NCBI RefSeq assembly: GCF_008370045.1
Contig: NZ_VOBN01000012.1
Coordinates: 120,439 to 184,438 of the forward strand
Direction of reading: 5' to 3'
From: Pseudomonas sp. ANT_J12
Lineage (GTDB): Bacteria > Pseudomonadota > Gammaproteobacteria > Pseudomonadales > Pseudomonadaceae
Length of the DNA stretch: 64,000 bases
Part shown: positions 16,282-28,072 of the stretch, one piece after another
Layout of the letters: each line of letters begins with the position of its first letter
How positions within the stretch are numbered: the first letter of the stretch is position 1
Made by a program: the position numbers and the translations under genes
Notes under the pieces: generated by a model
What the model was told of the DNA's origin: nothing
What the model saw: only the letters and a program-made list of their open reading frames with translations
The model's database searches: none

Positions 16282-19200
16282 CTAGGCCTCCACCATCGCC
16301 ATCGCCTCCTCGACATCCACTGCCACCAAGCGTGAGCAACCCGGTTCGTGCATCGTCACCCCCATCAGTTGATCGGCCATTTCCATGGCGATCTTGTTGT
16401 GGGTGATGTAGATGAACTGCACCGTCTGCGACATCTCTTTGACCAGCCGTGCGTAGCGTCCAACGTTAGCGTCATCCAGTGGCGCGTCCACTTCATCAAG
16501 CATGCAGAACGGCGCCGGGTTCAACTTGAAGATCGCAAAAACCAGGGCCAATGCGGTCAGGGCTTTTTCGCCACCGGAGAGCAAATGGATGGTGCTGTTC
16601 TTCTTTCCTGGCGGCCGCGCCATGATCGTTACCCCTGTATCGAGTAGATCTTCGCCCGTCAGTTCCAAATACGCGCTGCCTCCACCGAAAACTTTTGGGA
16701 AAAGTGCCTGAATTCCGGCATTGATCTGATCAAAGGTATCTTTGAAGCGGTTGCGGGTTTCCTTGTCGATCTTGCGAATCACGTTTTCCAACGTGTCCAG
16801 CGCCTCCACCAAATCGTCGTTCTGCGCATCCAGATAACGTTTACGCTCGGATTGTTGCGTGTATTCGTCGATGGCCGCCAAGTTGATCGCGCCCAGACGC
16901 GCAATGCGCGCGGCGATGCGCTCCAGCTCTTCCTCGGCCTCTTTCTCGTTGGCCTCGGCCACCAGGGTCGCGATCACGCCGTGGAGGTCGTAGCCGTCCT
17001 CCAGCAACTGATCTTCCAGGGTTTTGCGGCGCACGGTCAGGGCTTGCCATTCCATGCGCTGGTGTTCGAGTTGGCCGCGGATCAATTGCGATTGCTGCTC
17101 GGCCTGATTACGACGCTTCTCGGCGTCACGCAATTCACGGTCGGCATCTTCCATGGCCATTTGCGCGGTCTTGAGTTCTTCGTCGACGGTCATGCGCTTG
17201 TCGAGCAACTCTTCGAGTTTCAGGCGCAGTTCTTCCAGCGGTGCCTCGCCCTCCTCCAGATTCAGACTGAGTTGCTCGCGCTTCTCGGTCAGGCGTTCGG
17301 ACTGCATCTCCAACCGCTCCAACGCCTGACGCGTGGAATCGTGCTGCGCCTTGAGCGAACCCAGGCGCACCGCCAATTGATGGGCGTGATCCTTATGCTG
17401 CCGGGCTTCCTGGCGCACCCGATCAAGACGTTCGCGCAGGCTGTCACGCTGGGCCAGCAGCAACTCCCGTTGCTCGGTATCCAGCGCCATGGCATCGAGG
17501 GCTTCCTGCAATTGCAGGCGCGCTTCGCCGATGTTTTCGTGTTCCAGCGCCCGCTGCTCGCCCAGCTCGGTGAGTTCTTCATCGAGACGGGTACGGCGCA
17601 GGGTCAGTTGTTCGGCCTTGGCTTTACCGGCGGACAACTGGGCTTTCAATTCGCCTTGCTGACGGGCTTCGTCTTGCAGCAAACGGCGCAAATGTTCGCG
17701 ACCGCTCTCCTGCTGACGCTGTTGCGCCCGCAGGTTTTGCAGTTCGGTTTCCAGTGTTTCGACCGTGGCTTCGCGCTCTTCGCGCTCGATGCCCAGATTC
17801 TGGATTTCCTGACCTCGGGCGAGTACACCACTTTCCGCTTCGCTGGCGCGACGCACCCGTAGAAAGTGCCGGCCGACCCAGTAACCGTCGCGGCTGATCA
17901 GGCTTTCGCCGGGCGCCAATTGACCGCGTAAAGCCAAGGCCTGTTCGAGACTTTCGACCGGTTTGACCTGCCCCAGCCATGGCGACAGATCAATCTGCGC
18001 CTCGACTTTATCGAGCAAGCTGCCCGCCACGCGCACGCCATCACTGGCGGGGCTGAGCAAACGCAAATCGCCCTGGGCAAACCCGGCCAGATCGAAATCG
18101 CCGAAGTCATCCACCAGCACCGCTTGCAGGTCGGCGCCCAGCACGGTTTCCACCGCCAGCTCCCAACCCGCTTCAACCTTCAGGCCTTCGGCCAGGCGCG
18201 GACGATCCGCCAGATTCTGTTCACGTAGCCATTCGGCGGTGCCGGTGCCCGGATCGAGTGCGGCTTGTTGCAAGGCTTCAAGGGACGCCAGACGTCCGTT
18301 GAGCCGCTGCAAATCACCCTGGGCCTGTTGCTGCGCCGTCAGCGCGTGCTGCAATTCTTGACGCAGTTGTTCAAGCCGTTCGACCTGAGCCTGTTCACTG
18401 GTCTGCAAATCCTCAAGCGTCGCTTCGGATTCAGCGAGCTGCTCGCTGAGTTCCATGATCGCCGCATCTTCCGGGTCCGCCGAGAGCAACGCGCGCTCCT
18501 CGCCCAGACGCTTCTGCCGATCGGCCAGACGCTCCATGCTGGTTTCCAGCTGCTGGATCCGCGACTGCTGCACTTCCGATTGACGACGGGGCTCGGCGGC
18601 CGTGAGGTTGAAGGTGTCCCACTGCTCCTGCCAGCCGTGCATGGTGGTTTCGGATTCTTCCAGCGCGGCGGCGGCTTCTTCGGCGGCGGCGCTGGTGACT
18701 TCCTGTTCCGGCGTGAGCTGGTCCAGCTCTTCGCCGAGGGTCAGCAGCAAGGTGCGGTCGTGGCCCAGGTGCGACTCGGTTTCCAGGCGCGCGCGCTCGG
18801 CTTCTTTCAGATCATCCTGCAACTGGCGCAAACGCTGCTGGCCGTGCTGAATGCTCTGCTCGACCCGGGCGATGTCGCCGCCGACCGAATAGAAGCGCCC
18901 CTGCACCAGATTGAAGCGCTCGGAGAGGTCATGGTGACCATCGCGCAGGCGTTCAATCGCCGCATCGGCGTTGCGCTGTTCGGCGACCAAGGCTTCGAAA
19001 GTAATTTCCTGGGTGCCGATGATCGCTTCGCGCTGACCCACCTGCTCGTTCAACGCCTGCCAGCGCAGGGCCGACAGTTGCGCCTTGAGCTGACGTTCTT
19101 CGCCTTTATATTCCTGATACTTCTTCGCCGACTCGGCCTGGCGATGCAGGCGCTCAAGTTGACGCTCAAGCTCGTCGCGCAGGTCGGTCAGGCGGGCGAG

Positions 19201-19770
19201 GTTTTCGTGGGTACGGCGGATGCGGTTTTCAGTCTCGCGCCGGCGCTCCTTGTACTTGGAGATCCCCGCCGCTTCTTCAATAAAGTTACGCAGGTCTTCG
19301 GGCTTGGCTTCGATCAGCTTGGAGATCATGCCCTGCTCGATGATCGAGTAGCTGCGCGGGCCCAGGCCGGTGCCGAGGAAGATGTCGGTGATGTCACGAC
19401 GACGGCATTTGGTGCCGTTGAGGAAGTAACTGTTCTGGCTGTCGCGCGTCACTTTGCGGCGAATCGAGATTTCCGCATAGGCGGCGTATTCGCCAACCAG
19501 GGTGCCGTCGGAGTTGTCGAAGACCAGTTCGATGCTCGCCTGGCTCACCGGTTTGCGACTGGTGGAGCCGTTGAAGATGACGTCGGTCATCGACTCGCCG
19601 CGCAGGTTCTTGGCCGAGCTCTCGCCCATCACCCAACGCACGGCATCGATGATGTTCGACTTGCCGCAACCATTGGGCCCGACCACCGCCGCCATGTTAC
19701 TGGGGAAGTTCACCGTGGTCGGGTCGACGAAGGATTTGAACCCCGCCAGTTTGATGCACTTGAGCCGCAC
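16282..19770 (-). CDS. smc: Chromosome partition protein Smc
   Basis: SMC ATPase that organises and helps segregate the chromosome. The 1162-residue protein has a head with Walker A GPNGCGKSN (32-40), two long coiled coils around a hinge (about 500-640), the ABC signature LLSGGEKALTALAL and Walker B FCMLDEVDAPLDDAN near the C-terminus. Full length. Its ATG lies two bases after the GntR gene stop, so the two are probably co-transcribed. The ScpA and ScpB partners are not in the window. Confidence 0.97.
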   Translation of the reverse strand: MRLKCIKLAGFKSFVDPTTVNFPSNMAAVVGPNGCGKSNIIDAVRWVMGESSAKNLRGESMTDVIFNGSTSRKPVSQASIELVFDNSDGTLVGEYAAYAEISIRRKVTRDSQNSYFLNGTKCRRRDITDIFLGTGLGPRSYSIIEQGMISKLIEAKPEDLRNFIEEAAGISKYKERRRETENRIRRTHENLARLTDLRDELERQLERLHRQAESAKKYQEYKGEERQLKAQLSALRWQALNEQVGQREAIIGTQEITFEALVAEQRNADAAIERLRDGHHDLSERFNLVQGRFYSVGGDIARVEQSIQHGQQRLRQLQDDLKEAERARLETESHLGHDRTLLLTLGEELDQLTPEQEVTSAAAEEAAAALEESETTMHGWQEQWDTFNLTAAEPRRQSEVQQSRIQQLETSMERLADRQKRLGEERALLSADPEDAAIMELSEQLAESEATLEDLQTSEQAQVERLEQLRQELQHALTAQQQAQGDLQRLNGRLASLEALQQAALDPGTGTAEWLREQNLADRPRLAEGLKVEAGWELAVETVLGADLQAVLVDDFGDFDLAGFAQGDLRLLSPASDGVRVAGSLLDKVEAQIDLSPWLGQVKPVESLEQALALRGQLAPGESLISRDGYWVGRHFLRVRRASEAESGVLARGQEIQNLGIEREEREATVETLETELQNLRAQQRQQESGREHLRRLLQDEARQQGELKAQLSAGKAKAEQLTLRRTRLDEELTELGEQRALEHENIGEARLQLQEALDAMALDTEQRELLLAQRDSLRERLDRVRQEARQHKDHAHQLAVRLGSLKAQHDSTRQALERLEMQSERLTEKREQLSLNLEEGEAPLEELRLKLEELLDKRMTVDEELKTAQMAMEDADRELRDAEKRRNQAEQQSQLIRGQLEHQRMEWQALTVRRKTLEDQLLEDGYDLHGVIATLVAEANEKEAEEELERIAARIARLGAINLAAIDEYTQQSERKRYLDAQNDDLVEALDTLENVIRKIDKETRNRFKDTFDQINAGIQALFPKVFGGGSAYLELTGEDLLDTGVTIMARPPGKKNSTIHLLSGGEKALTALALVFAIFKLNPAPFCMLDEVDAPLDDANVGRYARLVKEMSQTVQFIYITHNKIAMEMADQLMGVTMHEPGCSRLVAVDVEEAMAMVEA

Positions 19771-19772
19771 GC

Positions 19773-20432
19773 TTAAGCGACCGTCAGGGCGGAAACCACC
19801 AGATCGCAGCTGCGCTGGGCATACGCCGTCAGCACTTCACGAATCTGCGGATAGTCACGGGCGATCACGGCGGCGAGCAGGCGCTCGAACAGCTCCAGGA
19901 ATTCGCTCATCTCGGCCTTGCGCTGTTCCAGGGCGAGGAAATACGCGCGGCTCATGGCCGGCTGCAGATTCTCGACGGTTTCCTGCAAGTACGGGTTGTT
20001 GGCGAACGGGTATGCAGCGCGCATCACGCTGAAGCTGTCGTCGACAAAGGTGCGGATGTCCTGGCGTTCGTAACTGGCGGCCAGGCGCTGCTGGATCTGC
20101 ACGAACGGCGCGAGGTCGGCCTGGACTTGCCAGCCGTTGGCCACGGCGTTGCCGAGCAAGATATAGAGTTCGCTCATCAGCGTGCACAGGCTCTGGACCT
20201 TGTGCGCGGTGAGTTCGGTGACATGGGCGCCCCGTCGCGGCAGGATCGCGATCAGGTGGCGACGCTCGAGGATCAGCAAAGCCTCACGGACTGAACCGCG
20301 GCTGACATTGAGGGCCAGCGTGACCTTCTGTTCCTGGATGCGCTCTCCCGGCTTCATTTCGCCGCGAATGATGCGTTCGGCGAGGTGGTGAGCAATTTGC
20401 TCGGCGAGGCTGTCCGGCGCCTTGAACGTCAT
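19773..20432 (-). CDS. GntR-family (FCD-type) transcriptional regulator
   Basis: A 219-residue regulator. Its winged HTH (residues about 10-70: GEMKPGERIQEQKVTLALN and SRGSVREALLILERRHL) is followed by an all-helical FCD ligand domain (about 80-215). It diverges from xdhA, and the 266 bases between hold two TGAC-N6-GTCA sites. It is therefore a candidate regulator of purine catabolism, although its tight spacing to smc is also conserved in P. aeruginosa as I recall it. Effector unknown. Confidence 0.86.
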   Translation of the reverse strand: MTFKAPDSLAEQIAHHLAERIIRGEMKPGERIQEQKVTLALNVSRGSVREALLILERRHLIAILPRRGAHVTELTAHKVQSLCTLMSELYILLGNAVANGWQVQADLAPFVQIQQRLAASYERQDIRTFVDDSFSVMRAAYPFANNPYLQETVENLQPAMSRAYFLALEQRKAEMSEFLELFERLLAAVIARDYPQIREVLTAYAQRSCDLVVSALTVA

Positions 20433-20602
20433 GGTTGTCCTTCAAACTCTTCGATCTGCACAAGCGGCGCAGTGTAGCGCAATTGGTACGTCATGGCGGA
20501 GTGCCCACCCGGCGGTTTTTGGCACGAATTAAGCAAAAAGCAGGCTAGCGCGTGAGGGTCAATACTGTTGAAACGCGCTGTTGATCGACAAAACGGTTTT
20601 TC

Positions 20603-20641
20603 CTGACCTTTAAGTCAGAAAATCATTGACCGAAAAGTCAG
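20603..20641. promoter_or_regulatory. Tandem TGAC-N6-GTCA operator-like sites upstream of xdhA
   Basis: CTGACCTTTAAGTCAG at 20603-20618 and TTGACCGAAAAGTCAG at 20626-20641 are two similar palindromic sites 23 bases apart, about two helical turns. The second overlaps the TTGACC used as a possible -35 box of xdhA. Short spaced dyads are typical GntR-family operators; assignment to the adjacent GntR protein is inference. Confidence 0.55.
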
Positions 20642-20653
20642 ACCTGATAAATT
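20626..20653 (+). promoter_or_regulatory. Possible xdhA promoter
   Basis: TTGACC (20626-20631), a 16-base spacer and TAAATT (20648-20653) on the plus strand, about 45 bases before the GTG start. The -10 box is weak (four of six). Confidence 0.4.
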
Positions 20654-20698
20654 CGGTTCAAATCGGTTAACAACAATAATGAGTCTGCGAGGCCTTCC

Positions 20699-22145
<1,447 letters not shown>

Positions 22146-22153
<8 letters not shown>

Positions 22154-24548
22154 TCATCACGCTGTAGAGAAGACCCAAGCCGAACTGGCTGAACTGTTCG
22201 CCAAGGACTTGACCACCGGTGTCGGCCGCAGCGTCAAGCACGACAGCGCCGCCAAGCATGTGTCCGGTGAAGCGCAGTACATCGATGACCGCCTGGAATT
22301 TCCGAATCAGCTGCACGTGTATGCACGCCTGTCGGACCGCGCCCACGCGAAAATCATCAGCATTGATACGAAGCCCTGCTACGCCTTTGAAGGCGTGCGC
22401 ATCGCCATCACCCACGAAGATGTGCCGGGCCTGAAAGACATCGGGCCGTTGCTGCCGGGAGATCCATTGCTGGCCATCGACACGGTGGAATTCGTTGGCC
22501 AACCGGTGATTGCCGTCGCGGCCAAAGACCTGGAAACCGCACGCAAAGCCGCGATGGCCGCGATCATCGAATACGAAGATCTGGAACCGGTTCTGGACGT
22601 GGTTGAAGCGTTAAGAAAGCGCCACTTCGTGCTCGACAGCCACACTCACCAACGCGGTGATTCGGCCGGCGCGTTGGCCAGTGCTGAACATCGCATCCAG
22701 GGCACGCTGCACATCGGCGGCCAGGAACACTTCTACCTCGAAACCCAGATCTCGTCGGTGATGCCCACTGAAGACGGCGGGATGATCGTCTACTGCTCGA
22801 CCCAGAACCCGACCGAAGTGCAGAAACTGGTCGCCGAAGTACTGGACGTGTCGATGAACAAAATCGTCGTCGACATGCGCCGCATGGGCGGTGGTTTTGG
22901 CGGCAAGGAAACCCAGGCCGCGAGCCCGGCGTGCCTGTGCGCAGTGATCGCGCACCTCACCGGCCAGCCGACCAAGATGCGCCTGCCGCGGGTCGAAGAC
23001 ATGTTGATGACCGGCAAGCGTCACCCGTTCTACGTCGAGTACGACGTCGGCTTCGACAGCACCGGTCGCCTGCACGGCATCGCCCTGGAACTGGCCGGCA
23101 ACTGCGGCTGCTCGCCGGACTTGTCGGCGTCGATTGTCGACCGTGCGATGTTCCACGCAGACAACTCTTATTACCTGGGCGATGCGACCATCAACGGTCA
23201 TCGCTGCAAGACCAACACCGCGTCGAACACCGCTTACCGTGGCTTCGGCGGCCCGCAAGGCATGGTTGCCATCGAAGAAGTGATGGACGCGATTGCCCGG
23301 CATCTGGGCCTCGATCCGCTGTCGGTACGCAAGGCCAACTACTACGGCAAGACCGAGCGCAACGTCACCCATTACTACCAGACCGTCGAGCACAACATGC
23401 TCGAAGAGATGACCGCCGAACTGGAAGAAAGCAGCCAGTACGCCGAGCGCCGCGAAGCGATCCGTCGCTACAACGCCAACAGCCCGATCCTGAAAAAAGG
23501 CCTGGCGCTGACCCCGGTGAAATTCGGTATTTCCTTCACTGCGAGTTTCCTCAACCAGGCCGGTGCGCTGGTGCACGTCTACACCGACGGCAGCATCCAT
23601 TTGAACCACGGTGGCACCGAAATGGGCCAGGGTTTGAACACCAAAGTCGCGCAGGTCGTGGCCGAAGTGTTCCAGGTGGAAATGGACCGCGTGCAGATCA
23701 CCGCGACCAACACCGACAAGGTGCCGAACACCTCGCCGACCGCCGCCTCCAGCGGTGCCGACCTCAACGGTAAAGCCGCACAGAACGCCGCTGAAATCAT
23801 CAAGAAACGCCTGGTCGAATTCGCTGCCCGCCAGTACAAGGTCAGCGAAGAAGACGTGGAGTTCCACAACGGCCATGTACGCGTTCGCGATCACATCCTG
23901 ACCTTCGAAGCGCTGATCCAGCAGGCGTATTTCGCCCAGGTGTCGTTGTCCAGCACCGGGTTCTACAAGACCCCGAAAATCTTCTACGACCGCAGCCAGG
24001 CCCGGGGGCGCCCGTTCTACTACTACGCCTTCGGCGCGGCGTGCTGCGAGGTGATCGTCGACACCCTGACCGGCGAATACAAAATGCTGCGCACCGACAT
24101 CCTGCACGACGTCGGCGCCTCGCTGAACCCGGCCATCGACATCGGCCAGGTCGAGGGCGGTTTCATCCAGGGCATGGGGTGGCTGACCATGGAAGAACTG
24201 GTGTGGAACAACAAAGGCAAACTGATGACCAACGGCCCGGCGAGCTACAAGATCCCGGCCGTGGCGGACATGCCGCTGGACCTGCGGGTGAAGCTGGTGG
24301 AGAACCGCAAGAACCCTGAAGACACGGTGTTCCATTCCAAGGCTGTGGGCGAGCCGCCGTTCATGCTCGGCATCGCCTCGTGGTGTGCGATCAAGGACGC
24401 CGTCGCCAGTCTGGGCGACTACAAGCATCAACCGAAGATCGATGCGCCGGCGACCCCGGAGCGGGTGTTGTGGGGGTGTGAGCAGATGCGGCAGTTGAAA
24501 GCGGCGAAGGCTGTCGAGGCTGAGCCGGCGGAGTTGGCTTCGCTTTAA
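22146..24548 (+). CDS. xdhB: Xanthine dehydrogenase large molybdenum-binding subunit
   Basis: Catalytic subunit holding the molybdopterin. The 800 residues show RMGGGFGGKETQA, TAYRGFGGPQGM and the molybdenum-domain segment GGTEMGQGLNTKVAQVVAEV. The catalytic Glu is expected in the C-terminal KAVGEPPFMLGIA. It partners XdhA (overlapping gene) and needs XdhC for cofactor insertion. Full length, no anomalies. Confidence 0.95.
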
Positions 24549-24563
24549 GGACCGAGGCGTGGC

Positions 24564-24648
24564 CTTCGCGGGCAAGCCTCGCTCCTACAGGTTTACGGTG
24601 ATCTTGCGAACATCACCATTCCCGTAGGAGCGAGGCTTGCCCGCGAAG
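24564..24648. repeat. REP pair, 'CTTCGCGGGCAAGCCTCGCTCCTAC' type
   Basis: Inverted copies of CTTCGCGGGCAAGCCTCG around 35 bases. It lies inside the purine operon, between xdhB and xdhC. Confidence 0.88.
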
Positions 24649-24683
24649 AGGCCCGAACAGACAACACAGATGTCGAGGTGAAT

Positions 24684-25529
24684 ATGTACAACTGGATCGA
24701 CGCCCTCGCCGACCTGCAATCCCAGGGTGAACCCTGCGTGTTGGTGACCATCATCGAAGAGCTCGGCTCGACACCGCGCAATGCCGGTTCGAAGATGGTC
24801 ATCAGCGCCACCCAGACCTTCGACACCATCGGTGGCGGGCATCTGGAATACAAGGCCATGCAGATCGGCCGCGAGATGCTCGCCAGCGGCAAGCAGGACA
24901 CGCACCTGGAGCGCTTCAGCCTCGGCGCCAGCCTCGGCCAGTGCTGTGGCGGCGCGACGGTGTTGCTGTTCGAACCGATGGGCCAGGTCCAGGCGCAAAT
25001 CGCCGTGTTCGGCGCCGGTCATGTCGGCCGCGCGCTGGTGCCGCTGCTCGCCAGCCTGCCCTGCCGGGTGCGCTGGATCGACTCCCGGGAAGCGGAGTTC
25101 CCGGAACAGATCCCCCACGGCGTGCGTAAAATAGTCGCCGAAGAGCCTGTGGATGAAATCGATGACCTGCCCGTCGGCAGCTACTGCATCGTCATGACCC
25201 ACAACCACCAGCTCGACCTCGAACTCACCGCCGCGATCCTCAAGCGCAACGACTTCGCCTACTTCGGCCTGATCGGCTCGAAGACCAAACGGGTGAAGTT
25301 CGAACATCGCCTGCGCGACCGCGGTTTTGACAGCAGCGTGCTGCAACGCATGCGCTGCCCGATGGGCATCGGCGAAGTCAAAGGCAAGTTGCCTGTGGAA
25401 ATCGCCATCTCCATCGCCGGCGAAATCATCGCCACCTATAACGCGAATTTCGGCCAGCAAACCGCCAGCGCCGGATCATCGATTGCCAAACTGCTGCCGG
25501 CTTCACGGCGCAGCCAAGCCACAAACTGA
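24684..25529 (+). CDS. xdhC: Xanthine dehydrogenase accessory protein XdhC
   Basis: Binds and matures the molybdenum cofactor (sulfuration) and helps insert it into XdhB. The 281 residues have the N-terminal XdhC/CoxI segment with GSTPRNAGSKMV and GGGHLEYKAM, then a Rossmann fold (AVFGAGHVGRALVPLLASLP, about 110-130). Start ATG at 24684 has GAGGTG upstream; a GTG two codons earlier lies within that ribosome-binding site. It is eight bases upstream of guaD. Confidence 0.94.
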   Translation: MYNWIDALADLQSQGEPCVLVTIIEELGSTPRNAGSKMVISATQTFDTIGGGHLEYKAMQIGREMLASGKQDTHLERFSLGASLGQCCGGATVLLFEPMGQVQAQIAVFGAGHVGRALVPLLASLPCRVRWIDSREAEFPEQIPHGVRKIVAEEPVDEIDDLPVGSYCIVMTHNHQLDLELTAAILKRNDFAYFGLIGSKTKRVKFEHRLRDRGFDSSVLQRMRCPMGIGEVKGKLPVEIAISIAGEIIATYNANFGQQTASAGSSIAKLLPASRRSQATN

Positions 25530-25537
25530 GAACGAAC

Positions 25538-26842
25538 ATGCCTTTGACTCGCAAAGCCTACCGCGCCGCCATCCTGCACAGCATCGCCGACCCTGCCGAA
25601 GTGGGGATCGAAGCGTCGTATGAGTATTTCGAAGACGGTTTGCTGGTGGTCGAAAACGGCAAGATCAGCGCCATTGGCCATGCCACCGAATTGTTGTCGA
25701 CCCTGCCGGCGGACATCGAGATCACCCATTACCAGGACGCGCTGATCACCCCGGGCCTGATCGACACCCACATCCATTTGCCGCAAACCGGGATGGTCGG
25801 CGCTTATGGCGAGCAACTGCTGGACTGGCTCAACACCTACACCTTCCCGTGCGAAAGCCAGTTCGCCGACAAGGCCCACGCCCATGAAGTGGCGGACATT
25901 TTCATCAAGGAACTGCTGCGCAACGGCACCACCACCGCGCTGGTGTTCGGCAGCGTGCATCCGCAATCGGTGAACTCGTTCTTCGAAGCCGCCGAGCAAC
26001 TTGACCTGCGGATGATCGCCGGCAAGGTGATGATGGACCGCAACGCGCCGGACTACCTGACCGACACCGCCGAATCCAGCTATGTCGAAAGCAAGGCGTT
26101 GATCGAGCGCTGGCACGGCAAGGGCCGCTTGCACTACGCGGTCACCCCACGTTTCGCCCCGACCAGCACTCCGGAACAACTGACCCTCGCCGGCCAGTTG
26201 CTCGGCGAATATCCAGACCTGTATATGCAGACCCACATCAGTGAAAACCTGAAAGAAGTCGAATGGGTCAAGGAACTGTTCCCGGAGCGCAAGGGCTACC
26301 TGGATGTCTATGACCACTACCAACTGCTGGGCGAGCGTTCGGTGTTTGCCCACGGCGTGCACCTGTGCGACGACGAGTGTGCGCGGTTGGCGGAAACCGG
26401 CTCGGCGATCGCCTTCTGCCCGACGTCGAACTTTTTCCTCGGCAGCGGTTTGTTCAATTTACCGATGGCTGAGAAGCACAAGTTGAATGTCGGTTTGGGT
26501 ACGGATGTGGGCGGCGGTACCAGTTTCTCGCTGCTGCAAACCTTGAACGAAGCGTACAAGGTCATGCAGTTGCAGGGCGCGCGGTTGAGCCCGTTCAAGT
26601 CGCTGTACCTGGCGACCCTGGGCGGTGCGCGGGCGCTGCGGCTGGAAGACAAGATCGGCACGTTGCATGCCGGCACCGATGCGGACTTCCTGGTGCTGGA
26701 CTACAACGCCACGCCGTTGCTCAGCTATCGCTTGAAGCAGGCCAATAACATTGCCGAGACGTTGTTTGTGTTGATGACGCTGGGGGATGACCGGACGGTG
26801 TTGCAGACGTATGCGGCGGGGAAATTGGTGCATCAGCGGTAA
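25538..26842 (+). CDS. guaD: Guanine deaminase
   Basis: Hydrolyses guanine to xanthine, which feeds the XdhAB enzyme just upstream. The 434-residue amidohydrolase shows the metal HxH (IDTHIHLPQ, about 71-79), the guanine-deaminase segment TYTFPCESQF and the later metal ligands in QTHISEN and GTDVGGGTS. It ends the xdhABC-guaD cluster, followed by a REP element and a strong terminator. Confidence 0.95.
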   Translation: MPLTRKAYRAAILHSIADPAEVGIEASYEYFEDGLLVVENGKISAIGHATELLSTLPADIEITHYQDALITPGLIDTHIHLPQTGMVGAYGEQLLDWLNTYTFPCESQFADKAHAHEVADIFIKELLRNGTTTALVFGSVHPQSVNSFFEAAEQLDLRMIAGKVMMDRNAPDYLTDTAESSYVESKALIERWHGKGRLHYAVTPRFAPTSTPEQLTLAGQLLGEYPDLYMQTHISENLKEVEWVKELFPERKGYLDVYDHYQLLGERSVFAHGVHLCDDECARLAETGSAIAFCPTSNFFLGSGLFNLPMAEKHKLNVGLGTDVGGGTSFSLLQTLNEAYKVMQLQGARLSPFKSLYLATLGGARALRLEDKIGTLHAGTDADFLVLDYNATPLLSYRLKQANNIAETLFVLMTLGDDRTVLQTYAAGKLVHQR

Positions 26843-26855
26843 GGTTTGTTCGTAC

Positions 26856-26958
26856 CGATCGTTCCCACGCTCTGCGTGGGAATGCAGCCCGTGACGCTCC
26901 GCGTCACTGGACGCGGAGCGTCCCTAGAGGCATTCCCACGCGGAGCATGGGAACGATC
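26856..26958. repeat. Composite REP, 'GATCGTTCCCACGCTCTGCGTGGGAA' type
   Basis: The outer arms CGATCGTTCCCACGC and its near-complement enclose an inner palindromic pair (GACGCTCCGCGTC and GACGCGGAGCGTC). It lies directly after guaD. Confidence 0.85.
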
Positions 26959-26993
26959 AATCCCCCGCAATCGATGGTTGCGGGGGATTTTTT
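26959..26993 (+). terminator. Intrinsic terminator of the xdhABC-guaD transcript
   Basis: AATCCCCCGCAA, an 8-base loop, TTGCGGGGGATT, followed by further T. The stem is very GC-rich. Confidence 0.88.
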
Positions 26994-27008
26994 GTGTCTT
27001 TGAGGACG

Positions 27009-27078
27009 CCTTCGCGGGCAAGCCTCGCTCCTACACGGATCACGCTGAATCTGTAGGAGCGAGGCTTGCCCGCGAAGG
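27009..27078. repeat. REP pair, 'CTTCGCGGGCAAGCCTCGCTCCTAC' type
   Basis: Inverted copies of CCTTCGCGGGCAAGCCTCGC around about 25 bases. It lies between the guaD terminator and the end of the convergent GntR gene. Confidence 0.88.
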
Positions 27079-27093
27079 CCGCGCCTCGGTCTA

Positions 27094-27858
27094 TCAGAGC
27101 TTGGCGGTCGACCGCCCCGGCTTCTTGGTCTGCAACAAATGCGAGAACACCGCATGCAAATCATCCGACGCGCTTTCTTCGTCGAGGTTGAGTTTGCTGT
27201 CGATGTGATCCATGTGATGCATCATCAAATCCACCGCCAACTCACCGTTGCGCGCTTCGATCGCGTCGATCAACTGGGTGTGTTCATCGTAGGAACAGTG
27301 CGAGCGGTTGCCGCTTTCGTACTGGGCGATGATCAACGAAGTCTGGGACACCAGGCTGCGCTGGAAGCTGATCAGCGGCGCATTCTTCGCCGCTTCGGCC
27401 AGTTTCAGGTGGAATTCACCCGACAGACGGATACCGGCGCCGCGATCGCCACGGGAGAAGCTGTCGCGTTCGTCGTTGACCATCTGCCGCAACTCGGCGA
27501 TTTGCTCGGTGGTGGCGTGCTGCACGGCCAGTTCAGTGATCGCTCGTTCGACCAGGCGACGGGCGAGGAACACCTGACGGGCCTCTTCGACGCTCGGGCT
27601 GGCGACGACCGCGCCACGGTTCGGTCGCAGTAAAACCACGCCTTCATGGGCCAGGCGCGACAGCGCGCGGCGAATGATGGTGCGGCTGACCCCGAAAATT
27701 TCCCCCAGCGCTTCTTCGCTCAACTTGGTGCCGGGCGCCAGGCGCTGTTCGAGGATGGCCTCGAAGATATGCGCGTAGACAATATCGTCCTGGGTACCAC
27801 TGCGGCCGGCTTTGCCTGCTCGCGGTTGTTTCTTTAGGGGCTGCAACTGTTCGTTCAT
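27094..27858 (-). CDS. GntR-family (FCD-type) transcriptional regulator
   Basis: A 254-residue regulator with a Lys/Arg-rich N-terminal tail, a winged HTH (ILEQRLAPGTKLSEEALGEI and SRTIIRRALSRLAHEGVV) and an FCD effector domain with a metal-type pattern (GEFHLKLAEAA, DEHTQLIDAIEARN, MMHHMDHIDSKL). Start ATG at 27858; an open extension of 97 codons upstream runs through a REP element and is rejected. It sits between guaD and the BenE-type transporter gene, and is a candidate regulator of either. Confidence 0.85.
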   Translation of the reverse strand: MNEQLQPLKKQPRAGKAGRSGTQDDIVYAHIFEAILEQRLAPGTKLSEEALGEIFGVSRTIIRRALSRLAHEGVVLLRPNRGAVVASPSVEEARQVFLARRLVERAITELAVQHATTEQIAELRQMVNDERDSFSRGDRGAGIRLSGEFHLKLAEAAKNAPLISFQRSLVSQTSLIIAQYESGNRSHCSYDEHTQLIDAIEARNGELAVDLMMHHMDHIDSKLNLDEESASDDLHAVFSHLLQTKKPGRSTAKL

Positions 27859-27950
27859 GGGCACTCGAGTCGGGAGAACTGCGGCGAATAGACCGTGACT
27901 GTAATACGGCACAGTGGGTCGCTGGCAAGTATCGCGTAAAAAACACCGCG

Positions 27951-27962
27951 ATTGTACACAAT
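27951..27962. promoter_or_regulatory. Possible GntR-type operator ATTGTACACAAT
   Basis: ATTGT-AC-ACAAT dyad about 90 bases upstream of the GntR start, in the 355-base gap to the transporter gene. The remainder of the gap holds a REP pair at 28073-28163. Assignment rests only on position and symmetry. Confidence 0.35.
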
Positions 27963-28072
27963 GGATGGTGGCAACACGACTGTATGGCTGTTTGCGGCCT
28001 CGGCTGTATTGCAACGGTGCGTTACATTTGAGTTTAGGCTTGAACGCAGAATCCGCCTGAACGCCATCCTTT

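Noticed and set aside
22611..24575. 654-codon open frame antisense to xdhB
   Set aside because: Shadow of xdhB; the translated sequence has no recognisable domain.
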